DNA of 64,000 nt, from assembly GCF_000499385.1 (NCBI RefSeq), contig NW_013652052.1:112501-176500 (forward strand). The letters are read 5' to 3'. This DNA is from Eimeria necatrix. Taxonomy: Eukaryota > Apicomplexa > Conoidasida > Eucoccidiorida > Eimeriidae. Made by a program: the position numbers and the translations under genes. The notes below the pieces were generated by a model. It did no database searches and was not told the DNA's origin. It was given only the letters and a program-made list of their open reading frames with translations. The stretch's first letter is position 1. Each line of letters opens with the position of its first letter. This document shows, in pieces, positions 36,601 to 49,353 of this stretch.

Positions 36601-37160
36601 TTTTTTGGGCGTCCTGAATCAGGAGTAACGGATATTGACGCGGGTGTTGGAGTTATCTGTGCTATCGTTGCCGCCTCGTAGCTGACCCAGTTGAAATTAG
36701 ATAATGAGGGTGCCAGGGCAGACTTTATCGGTGATGCCACTCCATCTGCGGCTTCAAATATCCTGGTAATTTCCAACGAAAAAGCGATGAAAATCAAGAG
36801 AAGTGCAAGATAAAACACCGAAATAACAAACTGGCCAAGTGGTTGCCTCTGCATAAGCAGTTGCTGCACTTCCTCAACGTTTTTGGCGGACTCCTCGAAT
36901 CGTATAGGAAAGATTCTTCGCCTAAACATCTCTCTCCTCATAAGTGGGGCCTGCCCCTTGAGTACATTGCCAAGGCCGATGGCGTCGGGTTCTTTGAGTA
37001 GGAGGCCCTTTTCCTCATGTCTACGCTTTTTTCTATGGGCTTCATCAGTTATCGGTGCTTTGTCTTGTGCATTTGTTGTTGTTGGAAATTCATATTGTTT
37101 GTATTCGCCAATCATGGCGGCAGCAGGTGCACTGGCTTCTCCGCTGTGTAGCGGCCACAT
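30654..37160 (-). CDS. Polycystin/TRP-like cation channel, two-repeat, paralogue A
   Basis: Twelve exons, all in phase: 37160-36456, 36254-36032, 35895-35707, 35612-34979, 34792-34567, 34329-33942, 33807-33674, 33533-33426, 33254-33146, 32972-32796, 32664-32315, 32183-30654. 4773 nt, 1590 residues. The first half has one helix (FVISVFYLALLLIFIAFSLE), a lumenal polycystin-like domain, four helices, then a pore-helix/S6-like block (FLLGGTIGNYDVY...FLLFSVFGLTFLVAMV) resembling the PKD2 pore. After an acidic cytosolic linker, the second half repeats the plan: KKLFVVVFLVVVIATITLQ, a second lumenal domain, five helices with pore block STIMLTTGFFPLSQLF, then a Glu/Gln-rich coiled coil. Predicted membrane Ca2+ or cation channel. 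Toxoplasma has related polycystin-type TRP proteins. Paralogue B lies head to head. Confidence 0.85.
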
Positions 37161-40100
37161 CCCCTATCTTTTTCCCTTGAAAGCTTATACACTTCGTGCA
37201 TAATCGAGTGAGAACTGCACCTAGCATAGCACAGGGCATCGGAGCATATACGTACAAATTCTTGTGTGCAGCCATTGAAATATTAGCTTTGGAGAGGAAG
37301 GAGAAAGTAAGCGTCATCGAATCAGTCGGCAGCGCCGATACGACGGGCTTGTTTAACCCTTTGAAGTCCCTAGACAAAGAAAATGCAATTTCCCCAATAA
37401 TATCACAAAAATTTTGTGAGAGATGGGAAGGTGCATATTGCAGGAGGTTTTCTTGGAACAGTGCTCTGGAAGCTGGGAAACGGAAGTTGCTTGTCTCCAC
37501 TGGTGAGAAGCATGGCCCTTCTTGCGGAGTCTCTCAGCCTGCGCTCATGAGCATTCGTCCTATTGAAGCCTCACATTCTGGGATTTCCCCTATAAGTTAA
37601 TTAATATTCATGTTGTGACTCTATATGCAGCTACCTTCATTCCTGTACCAACTGTTGACAACAGCTCCTTCGGGACTCCCGTTGCGCAGTGATGCAACCA
37701 GAAAGCTGCACCCGAAAATATGCGCTTGTAGGTAGGTTCCACAACTTCCCAAATGCCAAACATGCGCATACCTTTGCATTTCTATTTCTTTTGTTTGTAG
37801 GTAAGGTCTTCTTGCACTTCTCAAGTACCTATGTGCAGCTTCCCAAACAGTGTGCCTCCAGAACTCGAATGTCCACGCTCTATCTAGCCTCTGCTTTAAC
37901 TGGGAACCTTAAAATGTCTTAAATTTCCCAGAAGAGCACTGAAGTCTTAAACACAAACGGGACGCATTGCCGAGGACAAGAACTAGCATTGCACGCCGCG
38001 CATTTGACTTGTAGTTGGCTGCCTCAGATGCAGTTCTATAGGCACTCCGTTGTCTCGAAGACTTCGCATCAAATTGGAGAAAAAGAATTCCGAAATATCG
38101 GCATGCTGCCTACGCAAACAAGAACTGAGGGGAAAGCGGAACATCCTCGAAAGCAGGCTTGTTGGCATTCGTGGTATATAATTCGACCATTCTGGTAGAA
38201 TATCGGCTAGATTCAGTAAACCCTATGCTGTGCAGTGGTATTCCCACTTTGGAGCTACGGGTGATGTAATCATGCGATTAAGTAAAAAGACCCCTTCCTC
38301 GTGTGAAAGCAGATAATACCTGAGCAACTAATATTGTTTGTATTCGCCGATCGTGGCGGCTGGGATTCAGTCGCTGAGACAGCCTTGCCCCCTACATTCA
38401 GACCGTCCATTTGGATGACCGCCTACTTTGCAGTGCTATGTACTGACTCTCAACAAGTGGCAACAACACCTTGAAAAGGCCTCTGTGGACAGGATCTCAC
38501 CGAGCGTCCTCTCCGTCCTAGGAAAGCCAGGCGACAAGTGCCTGTCCAACAGGCTACTTAGTTGGAGACCCAAGGAAAGAGAAATGCAGGTGTTGTGAGG
38601 CCGAGGCATGCTGAGGAGCTATGAAGTACCAGTGGCCCAGGGATACTTAGGTATTCCTGTAGGCTGCCGCAGCTTCCTGCAGGCTGCCGCAACCTGAATT
38701 GCCAAGAAGCCTTCTCTTGTAATTCATTCGTTGTGTGCATTTTTTGAGCAAGCTTATTAGGACCAATGTGCGGCTTGAGAAGTAGCAGAGGCAAGCTTTA
38801 CCTGTGGCGAGTGCCATCGCTAGGCATCCGTACTGAGGCTCGGGATGCGAGTACTCCTTGTGGGTTCTGTTGCAGCCTTCATATGCAGGTTCTGTGTTTA
38901 AAAGCTACTGGTTGTCTTATAGGTATGAGGCCACTGTAGTTCGCAAGGCGAGAAGAGGCCACAGCCGGTCTGGGCCTCACAGTCCGTCCGGGGTGACATG
39001 CCGTCATGAGTGAAGTGCGGCTTAAAAATGTGTAGGAATATTGCAGAATTGGAGTAGTTTTCTTTAGAAAGGATTCAGAATGCAGAAATTTAGTACGGTT
39101 TGCTACCTCGGCAGCCGGCACTTCGATACATTGCATATGACAAATCTCGACGTTTCCTCGATCCGTCGCACGCCCCCAGGATTTGGGTATGCCATAAGCC
39201 GAGGTATTTGTCGTGGTCATCTGTACTGTCGCCTCCTCGTCTGCTCCAAAGAATATTGTGCATAAAGACGGAAGTGAAATTTCGCTTTCATCGAATTGGA
39301 GCCGCTTCTGTCAGTACATGGGGACTTAGTGGCAGTGAATAGGAGTGACCGGCAGTTCACCATGGCATCTAGCTACCGAAAAACAAGAAGTATCAATTGA
39401 ATTCACCAAAAGTGTAGCCCATTTCGAACGTGAGGTGCGCCCCAAGCGTCTGCCGACAAGCCGTGCGGTGAATCGGTCCGCTTGAATGGTAGGTGAGCGT
39501 GCCAAGGACCCATTCAACGCCTTATCACACCATGTATACAGCTTACAAGAGCTATTACGGACCATTATTTGTTTCACAGTGAGGCAAGGTCCTCCACCGA
39601 TGAGGCTAACTCGCGGTTGGTCCTTCATTCGCTGGTGCACATTAACAAAGCTTGCGCAGCATCTCTCCGCTTCCCAAAGTGCCAGCGCCGACAGAAATAC
39701 GAAGCACGTGAAGTGTAGAGGGTTTTGCCCCTTGCCTCGTCAGTCTAGCAAGGGGCCCTTTCGGCGCAACAGGCGTGGTCCATTTCGCCAGGTTGTGCGC
39801 TGCTGCGACTGTGGCAGTACCAACCGCTACTGTGCAGAGGACCTCGCCTACGCTGCCACCCGACAGCCCCCCTACTACGCCTGCAACTCATAGAGCTTCT
39901 GCCAGCTGTTCTACCACGGCTGTCTCTCCTACGAGGCGTCCAAAAGCAATCCATTGGGCCAAACCGCGATATTATTTGTTTGTTCTTCAGTGCGTTGTTC
40001 TTCAGGGTACCGCCCGGAGATGCTCCTCCTACGTTGAGCGCCAGGATGTTGGCGGCAGCGCCTCGCATGACACGGGTCGCCAACACGCACACCATTTGTG

Positions 40101-42719
40101 TTTCGTGCCATTTGTAGCAATATTCTTACTGCGCCTGTCAGTGTGACTTCATGAGTCGAGAAAGGTGATCACACATACCTTCAGCTGCTGAAATGACACA
40201 TTTTTCCAAAACAAGCTCGCGTAGCCCAGCGCCAGTGCCTACGGCATGGCGAGCCATGCTTTCACCATAATGGAGCTAGCGCGTTGTCCCCATCATTGAT
40301 ACATGTGTAGATTTCTCCATCACCACAGTGCTCTGATCGGGCTCGGCATTTAATATGTTTCGCAGTCTTCAACCCAATGCATCATTCAACGCGCAAGCGT
40401 GCAGCTTCTCTCGGTAATAAATACAACAGCGCCCTGGCTTAGTTGCGGTCTCGCAAAGAATCACGTAGTTGGCGTCCTCTCTGTGGCGACGCTGGGAGTT
40501 TGGATTCGCTCTGAGTGCAGCATCTCGGCGAGCTTTCATTCGATGCTTTCCCAGTGTCAATGAACTCTAACTTGCGTTGGTGGATTGTTACGGATCCACT
40601 ACCACGGTGCTTGAAGTGCTGTTTCATATCTTCTCACGCATGCGCACAACTTAAACACCGACTTCACAACACAGTATTCCGAAATATACACAGCAGCATA
40701 ACCTGAAAGCTGTGTTAATAGGCTTCACCGGGGACAATGTAATGCATTATTTAATTACAGCCAGCCATCCCCAAAAAGCCTCGAATTTATCACTTGAATC
40801 AACACTGAAAGTCTAGCCGTGCTGAAGTCGCGAATACGGCTAACAAATCGAAAAAAGCTCGAGTGCAAAATGTAGACATGAATGAGCATGAAGATGACCT
40901 GGCCTAGCGTTTTTGTATGCCCTGCCAAGCCTAAGGGCCTTTGGGGACCTCCTTGTCCCCCGCTGGTGCTGCGCTGGATTGCTCCTTCTCCTTGAGTCTG
41001 TTCCTTAGAATAAGTGGACGCTTATCAGTTCAAACTAGTAGCTGGAAATGAGAAATCAGCTTGTTGCATTCTAGGTTCATTGAGATGGGATTTGAGAAAT
41101 ATGAAGGCAAGCCTCTGCTTCTGTTCTATTCATGGCGTCTGTGCGCCTTGCGCTCACAACCGGAGCTTCATCCAACTCCCCAGCGCAATATCGCCTGTTT
41201 CACGTGATATATTTACCCAGTGGTCACTTCTATGTGTAACGCTAGAAGTTCATACGTGCTTTTCGTATGAGCTTCACATTGGTACCACTACTGTCAGACT
41301 AGACGTAACACTTTGTACACACCTCTTTCAGAGACACATGCTTAGTACTTGTTGCACAAGAGCGTCAAGCCTCCAGCGCCCTCGAGTATGAAGCTGGTTA
41401 AACTGTGAGAAGCCAAGTGCGGGACTAACGCATTGTGCAATTGGTTGTTATTTCAGCTAGTTTGATTACAAAGGGAAAACCGAAATGCAGGAGGAAACTG
41501 AACCGGAGGTACATGCCAGAATGAGAAAAAGATTCTTGTTTGTCTCATGTTAAAATCGTACCAACACAAAGCTGAGTCGTTTCCTCGCCGTGAGCCGATG
41601 CCGGGGGCACCTGCTGACATGTATGGCGAAACCAATGGCTTCGAGTACAGGAACTTGAGAGAGGCGTGCAAGGACAACTTTGTATGAAGGAGCGGGACCT
41701 TCTGTGAAACGTTCGAAAGCTTGCATCTCTGGCTCTACCAAATGGCCCTTAATAGCTTCAACGGACTGATGCTAAATTTCCTTTTCCTTGATAAATGCTA
41801 CGCTGCTTAGCCAGTTTCCCTTTCTTCTATGCCTGGAGTTAATCTACACTTCCTTGTGAATTTAGACTTAACCGCAGTCCTGCGAATCTACATCGTCGTT
41901 CCAGTTTTTTCGTCTCTTCCACTTATTACTGCTGGCGTTGTTACTTGGTATCTCCTCTGGTACACTGCAGAATCTAGGAGCTTCATCATTCTTCTCCTTG
42001 AGAAATGCCATCCCTTATCGAGCTACTATCTCGAAAACCCGGACGCACTTAAACACTGGACAAGGCGCAATGCACGCAATGCAGCTGCTAGTCGAATGCC
42101 TAAAGCTAAAGCAGCTACTCCTTAGGCGGAAGTACCCATTACCACACCTGGAGAGATGTTAATTAAAGTTTTAAGCCGATATTGTGCCCAAATTTTATGC
42201 CGGTCCTGGGAAACTGGCATTTAACGACTGCAAACGGGCACTCCGTTGCAGCTGACAGATAATGTGAAGGTCAAGAGCTTCCTTCCTCAACGCAGCTTGA
42301 TGAGACTGCTGAATGAATCTTTTCTTATAAGGGGTGAGACATTTAGTTTGTTAATGGGGTCACTTGATATTGCCTGGCCTGGTCGTGCGTTCTTGGTGGT
42401 CTGCTAGCGGGGACCCCGAGCGTTCAGTTCGTGCCTCAGCAACCACGACGTGCTATCCATTAGAAGCCCTCAGGATCATCCGTCTCCTTTTAACATTTTC
42501 TGAGCTTTTTAGTATATTTGCCAAATGCTTGAAAAGTGCCAAGTATTGGTCGTATAAAGGTTCGCAATGGGGTCACCACCGACAACAGAAGAGCTGCGGT
42601 TGTGTCACAGTGGCTTAGCTGTACTTCATCGACACTTCATCAACAGCCTGTCTTGAAAGGGACTTCAGTCCAGAAGACCTCTATAAGTCGGCTTACGGAT
42701 AAGTGAACGTAATCACGCA
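37161..42719. other. 5.6-kb divergent spacer between the two channel paralogues
   Basis: Separates the two ATGs of the head-to-head pair and so should contain both promoters. No conserved protein recognised. ORFs at 37196-37600 (+), 39486-39893 (+) and 41829-42125 (+, hydrophobic) lack family motifs. A 30-bp relic of exon 1 of gene A lies at 38331-38360. Confidence 0.5.
38331..38360 (-). repeat. Relic copy of exon 1 segment of channel gene A
   Basis: Thirty bases match 37092-37121, inside the first exon of gene A, with two mismatches. The matched segment spans the codons for the internal IGEYKQY motif. It appears on the same strand as gene A, upstream of its start, which suggests a short direct duplication or the remnant of a larger one. 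Confidence 0.6.
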
Positions 42720-45700
42720 ATGACGGAACGGGAACGCGTGCAGTTTCAAGATGGTTCGGAAAGGATGCTTGTCCAACTGACAGAGCAGCAACGACGGGAA
42801 AGGGGAGCCACTGCAACTGCTGCCCCAGCGCTCAGACAACAACGGAAACTTGGGGGAGCGGCAGAAACGGTGGAGCAGAAGAAGACGCTCACCGATGAGG
42901 GATATAAGAAGAATCAGAAGTTCCACAGACAGCGACATTTTCTTAAAGACCAAAATACCATTAGTATTGGAGCTGTACTTAAAGAACAAAGGCCCCTTGT
43001 GAGGAGGGAGATGTTTAGGAGGAGATTATTTCCTATCCGATTTGAAGAGTCTGCAAGAAGTGTCGAAGAAGTGCAGCAATTGCTGATGCAGAGGAAACCA
43101 TTCGGCCAGCTCGTGATTTCCGTGTGCTATCTCGCAGCTTTATTAGTGTTTATTTCGTATTCTTTAGAAGTCAACAGGATATTCGAGGCAGCGAACGGCG
43201 TCTCGTCCCCTATAAAATCTGCTCTTGCACCCACTGTCTCGAACTTCAATTCATTGAGCTATGAGGTAGCGAAGGCTGAGGGAACAACTCCAACGCCACC
43301 GTCTGTAGCTGATTTCTCAGAGTTAGGACATCCGGCGGACATGCTCATGATGAGCAGCAAAGCTGGCGTAGCTTCATGGCTTCTCTACGGGTTTATTCCC
43401 CTACTTTATGGGCCATCGCCACAGACGAGCAATTTGGGCTCTGCAAGAGTCATCGGAAATTGCTTCAGACTTACCTTCCGACAAGTAAGTGGAAAGTGAG
43501 TGTGAGCGTATTAGAGAACAGCAGAGTGAACCTAGAAAACGAATTTACTGTAGTGTAGTTTCTACCGACGTCACAGTGCTCGGTAGAAGTGTCTCCACTC
43601 GAATAGCATATCCAAACTTTGGAAGGTGGACACCGTGGTTCGTTATTTTCCAAATGGGGAGGTTTTGTTATGTTCTTACCTTTGTGCGAGCATGTTCCAC
43701 TTGTCAGGTGGAACTGAAAGGTGTTGATGGATTCGACTTGGGTTATGAGGGAGGGTGGCCCCTTGCTGCAGCAGAGGCTTCTTCCTCAATCGCTGCATCA
43801 AAGTTAAGGTCTGACAACCCCCTTGTTAACCCACCAGGCTCCCGGTTCACGTACTCGTACCCCTTTGCCTCCCCGGGAGAAGATAAATCGTTTAATCAAA
43901 GTGGAGGACACTATCAAGTCATATGCAAAGGTGCTATACTTCCACATTCATCTCCAGTAATAGGCACCGTGCAGAGCTGAGAGGTCAGCCAGCTTGTTAT
44001 CCAGTCTCCCAAGAATTAAATTATGCCTATGAGATGCTCACGAGAGATTTTTTCCACTGCATTGCACTTGACCGCAGATTCGATACAGGCCGCTCAAACA
44101 GCTTTACAGCAAAACCAGTCTCCTTCGCGCTATCCTCCGTGGTTTGTACCTCTGCCCGTGATTGCCGATCGACGAACGATATCAACAGTTGTTGACTTCT
44201 TCGTCATCAACCCGGTAACGGCGACATTCTCCCACTGCGCCGTTTTATTTTCCTTCACTAGCTCAGGTACGCTGGAGTCTTACCTGCGCAAGAGAGGCCG
44301 AGCTTGTGCTTTTGATGGGCTGCAGATGTTTGTGGTTCTGCGCTGCCCGTCTACGCAGGAACACTTCTCAGGCCGCTGGTTTGGGTGTCCTCTTTAATAC
44401 CTTTTTCCGTACAGTCTGATGGTGTGGTGCGCTACACCTCACTGGGCTTACTACTCGCACTCTTGATTTTTTCCTTGTTATGGGAGTACGGGGATGTGAA
44501 GAAGATGGGCTTCAAGTCTTGGTGCCAAAGGGGCCGCACATGTTTTCTTATATTTCACCTTTTGTTGCTTCTTGGCTTCCTTACTTCCTTTGTCTGTGTA
44601 CAAGTTATTGCGTTACTTGCTCCAAAACTTGAGCTAGCGGTAGCAGCGAGTGGATACTACAATATTTTGAGTGCTCCCACTGCAGCAGGCGAAACGGGGT
44701 TTTTCCAGTTAGTCAGTGACTACGGCCATCTGTTTCGCCTAAGCTCAATAACCCAACAAGTATGCGCTATTTTTGGTGCACTTGTAGCATTAACAGGTTG
44801 TGTTCTGATAGCCATGCTGAGCCCTGCTATGGCAGGAAGTGGAACCAAGTCCCTTCAGATGACTCTTCGGAAAGTGAAGTTCTACATGCTGGCTTGCAGT
44901 GTAGGATTACTGTCCATTGTACTTATCTTTGTTTCTCTTGGAAACATATCTTTTGGTGCAGCCACCCGGAGCTTCGCTGGTTACTACGAAAGGCAAGTTC
45001 TCACCGCGTGCCCTTTGGAAGCTTTCCCCGAAATGTAGTCCATAGAGTGCGCCGTTACAAGATGTGTCGCGTCGCTATGCAGTTGATCTCCTTTGTCCCG
45101 CAAAGTCTCAATTGTGTCATTTTCAGCTTAACAACATCGGCGGCTTTTCTGCTGGGTGGTACCCTTGGGAACTACGACGTATACACAATGAGCTCTGTCA
45201 ATTCCATTCTTGCCGGGATTTTTTTTGTGCCTCTATTTCTGGTTTTCTCTGCTTTTGGCTTCACAATTTTGACTGCGGTGGTGCTTAGGAAGCACAATTT
45301 ATGTGCTGACTCTGTGCAACAAGGCGTTTTGAAGTACAAGTTGGAAAAACAGGTAACCTGGCGCTTCGGCTCTCCTGGTGCTAGGACACGAATTGCGTAG
45401 CCACGAAAAAAGGCATAATTTATCTGCGAAGCAAGTTGCTGCCATTCCCGCATCAGGCCGCACACGTATTGCCGTTAACGGCAAGCGTGAGGATATGCTT
45501 GAAGCACCGCTGGCCACGCCTTTTACTCCACCCACAAAGTGCGAGTACTTTTGTCCTTTTTTCCATGTGCATTCCCGCTGCATAGGATCTTTTCCAAACA
45601 CGTTACGAATGGCTAAGACATGCAGTGGCTTCCGGCTGCAGTTCATTCTGGGCAGCTCTGCGCGGATGTTGGGAACCGCAACGAATGTCTGTTCTCGAAG

Positions 45701-48700
45701 AAGAATCTCACGAGGGATTCCACGATGATGTTGAAGAGGCAGCAGCCTCTAAAAAGGAAAAGACCAGCAAGAAATTTCGCTCACGTTGGAGAGAGAAAGG
45801 AAAAGATCCTATCGAACGGGAACAGCATGCAGAGAAAAAGCATCTCTCCGTCGAGGAGGACGATGACTCCCCTCCCCAGTATCCTTCCTGGGTTTGGCAG
45901 GCGATGGGAATGGAGGATCCCATAAACATGTACTCTGTAGGAAGCGGAGAGAAAAAGAGCTTCTATGTGGATCCAGCCAGCGTTGGTGAGGAGGATCCAG
46001 CTTAAGCAATTCCCAGCAGCAGACACTTCAACGGTAGCAGAAACCTTCTGACTGTGAAGGCTTCATGCATCCATAAGAAATCTACGGAAGCTTTCGGCTA
46101 TTCGATTCACAGTCGCCCAACCTTATGTACACGAATTCGTGAATGCTTCACTAAATTTTACGTCTCAGGCTACAACTGTTTTGCCTTCAGATTCGTATTT
46201 CGAAACGTACGGCTATTTTAGGGGGTTTGGTATGACTGGCATGAAGGAGAGTTCGGACTGCTACTTCCAGCCAGATATTCCAACGACGCTTGTAGACGAA
46301 AACCCTGCGCCCTCTGTAGACAAGGTATTTTTTTTAGGAGCCATATATGGAAAGTTAAGGTCAATATCGCATTTTTTTTCACGTACCTGACGCGATCTTT
46401 AGGATCAGCTGCAGCATCTAGTGCTTCAAATATATGTAATGCTGTGTGTTCGCAACTGTATTTAGGTATACATTCTTGTAAGAAACCAGTCACAAGAAGA
46501 TCACGAAGATGCTTGGAAAAAACTCTTTGTGGTCGCTTTTGTTGCCATCACCGTGGCTACCGTCAGCTTGCAGGTGAGGATTCAGTTTCCGTCCCCTACT
46601 TCCTGCAAGACCAGCACAATTTCCCAGTAGCTCTTTCAAAAACGTCCCCAGCTCTGGACACTAGCATTAGTATGCTTTTATACTTCGCTGAGAGGGAACC
46701 AGCTAGTGTTTGTTGAACCATCGCTTGAATTTTGTTCAGCTGTCGGTTGATACTTCGGCTGACATTAGAGACATGGCTGGCCGGGCCGTTGCGAAGACGG
46801 GGTTCCCATTGGACCCCGTCACGCTCGCTTGTGAAGACACTGCCCTAGGTGCGGAATGAATAAAGGCTACCGTATTGAACTATGGCGGCTATTCTTGCAC
46901 ATCGGTGCCGCTGTCTATATAGGTTTTTTCAAGATTTCCGAATATTTGTCTTGGAGCAGCCTCGTGATAGTCTGTAAGCGGAGTCGCATCCAATCACCAG
47001 AGCAAGTTGCCCCGTGGTCGATATATTTCGCTTTTTCTGCAGGTTTGGCAAATGTAAACGTTTCGATACGTTTCCCTATTCAGCACGTTTTTAGCATTAC
47101 TTCACCAAGAAGCCTTTATAGTTGGCTGAAATCTGACCAGGGTCTGATGGCGCTTTTTAGCTCCCACACTAGTTCTGCATTGTTCAACCAGACGTTTCCA
47201 CAGAGCACTTTGATAGATGGTAGGTCTATTCTTCTGCCTTTGGGGCTTTAAGTGGCACGCTTGAGCCTTTATGAAGCTTCGTGGGCAGCCTTCATTCGAA
47301 TCGCAAGTTTGGTGCTCACAAATGCTTTACTGCATTGGGGATGCGTGACTGCAGGTCGCACATATCAGCAGCTGGTGCTGTGCAACTGGAATGCAGCAAT
47401 TACTACGCGATCAATACGCGTCACGTTGAACACCCGCTCAGAATCAATATATCCTGTTCAGCTAGGTTTTACCTGCGAGTCTCTCCAGTGTGTGTACCAG
47501 CCTCTCTTCGAAAATACCACTTTCAGAGATTTCCTAAAAGGGCTTGGAGATCAAGATATTTTGAGGGACGTTGGCACAGAACTGGCATTTCACACTTTCT
47601 TACTGTCTCCTAACTCTGGCAATATGATCTTAGAGCTATTGCTCAGCTTTCGTCGAGATTCTGGTGGCACTGTTGCACCCAGCCTTTCCGTCGAGTCCTG
47701 GAAGGTGAGTGTATGCTGAACTTTGTAGACAAAGCTTGCAGGTATCATCTTGTTTGTAACTTACAGCCGGAATAATTCTGTCGAAAATCTTACAACTATG
47801 CTGGCTTTCCCTTTGCGTTCCAGTTGCAGCCGTACGCCACGTGGGACTTTGCGACAGTAGCTGCTGTGGCTTTGCAAGTGGCAAGCGCAGCACTTTTCCT
47901 TTTTTTCGGGTGTTCTTTCTTTGTGGAATTTTGCCGGCTGAGGAGAAAACTGAAAGAGGAACGTGAAGACTACAGCTTCGGCTTATGCTTAGGAGTCTTT
48001 TTTGTGGACGACCTTTTCAATGCCTTTGATATCATTGGCTTCATTGTATTGGCTTGTGCAATTTCGGTGTGGGTGCTTCACGTGTGTTCTTCACCCCACT
48101 CAGAAGTCTTCAACTTAGCAGATGATCTCGTTACAGCTTCAGCTGCTGCCGCCTCCGGGGCCACAGAGGAAACGGAGGCAACTACAGCAGCTGGTGTTCT
48201 CTTCGAGGCCTTTAGTTCAGCATCTGCCTTGCTGGGCACCTATGCACAGCTAGCCGCTGCGATCATGGCTGCTGCATTTCTTCGTCTACTCCGACTTGGG
48301 CGCAAACACAAGCGCATGACCATGATGTTTTATGCTCTCGCTTCGTCGGCAGAAGAGATGATACAGGTCCTGATAGGCACGGTACTCCTGTTTCTTGGCT
48401 TCTCTTATTTATGCTTTCTGGCTTTTGGACGTCACATGGAGAACTACTCAACAGTCAAGAATTCGTTTATCTCCACGATAATGTTAACGACGGGCTTCTT
48501 CCCCTTATCGCAACTCTTCCAGTCAGATGCTTTCATGGCCGGCGCTTTCGTTTTCCCCTATCTCTTCTTTATGGGCATTATTTGTTTTAGCTTTTTTTTG
48601 TCCGTTCTTCTGCGCTCTCTGGCGTACCGTTCTGCGGAAATCAGGGCGATGGAAAGACTTCGAAAAATCGAGCATCGCTCAGTCCTGAGATCTGCAAAGC

Positions 48701-49353
48701 TCTTTTTTGAAGAGCTTATGTGCAATTTTCGTGTCCGAAGAGAAATTCTGGAAGAGCAGCAAAAGGAAAGCCAATTAAAGCAACTGCAGGAGCAAGCAGA
48801 TGCAACGACACATTTTCGAAAGAGAATAGCCACCGAGAGGCAAGACAACTCTGCTGAGCTGCGGAAATCTGAAGAGGCTGAAAGGAAGAGGCGAGAAAAA
48901 CCGCTGAAGGTTGTGGAATTGCCACCGGACGTGGTAACTAGTGCTTTATCCGACGCGCAATACGCTGCTTTGCCAGAAGATATTCGTTTTTTTGCAAATC
49001 AAGAAGTTACTCTTTTTGCGGACAGGTTTCGCGTGATGGCCACGCAGCTGAAACTCAGCAGCGGCAACATTGTGTCACTATTACATCAGCTAGAGAATGA
49101 GGCTTACACTGAACTGCTCAAGCTTTCTCGCGAGGTGGCACAGCAAGAAGGCCATCTGCGGCACGAGGCGTCGGTCTACACATCCCAGGTGGACACTGGA
49201 CAACAGAGACTGACAGCCTACACAAAGTACGTTGAAAAAGCTTTACAGGAAAGAGAGGAGGAATTGCAGCTACAGGAACACGAGCTGAAGCTTCTTGAAG
49301 CCCGAATGGAGGGTGACTTACAAGAAGCAGAAAGATATGGAGGGGAGAGTTGA
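42720..49353 (+). CDS. Polycystin/TRP-like cation channel, two-repeat, paralogue B
   Basis: Twelve exons in phase: 42720-43484, 43708-43930, 44078-44266, 44359-44992, 45127-45352, 45586-45985, 46191-46324, 46466-46573, 46740-46848, 47043-47219, 47355-47704, 47824-49353. 4845 nt, 1614 residues. Exons 2-5 and 7-12 have exactly the same length as in paralogue A; only exons 1 and 6 differ (cytosolic N-terminus and inter-repeat linker). First-repeat helix at about residues 131-149, first pore block FLLGGTLGNYDVYTM, second repeat starting near residue 870, second pore block STIMLTTGFFPLSQLF, C-terminal coiled coil. Intron 4 has a GC donor (AG|GCAAGT) where gene A has GT. No frameshift or stop breaks the gene, so both copies look functional. 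Confidence 0.85.

Noticed and set aside
37090..37600. Overlapping ORFs on both strands near the start of channel gene A (134-136 codons)
   Set aside because: No family motif, and each is the antisense of the other. The minus ORF overlaps exon 1 of gene A in another frame.
39486..39893. Plus-strand ORF of 135 codons in the divergent spacer
   Set aside because: Composition is not protein-like enough, no motif, and an opposing ORF of similar length overlaps it.
41829..42125. Hydrophobic plus-strand ORF upstream of channel gene B, possibly an extra first exon
   Set aside because: Gene A has no equivalent upstream sequence and the ATG at 42720 already gives an N-terminus comparable to that of A.
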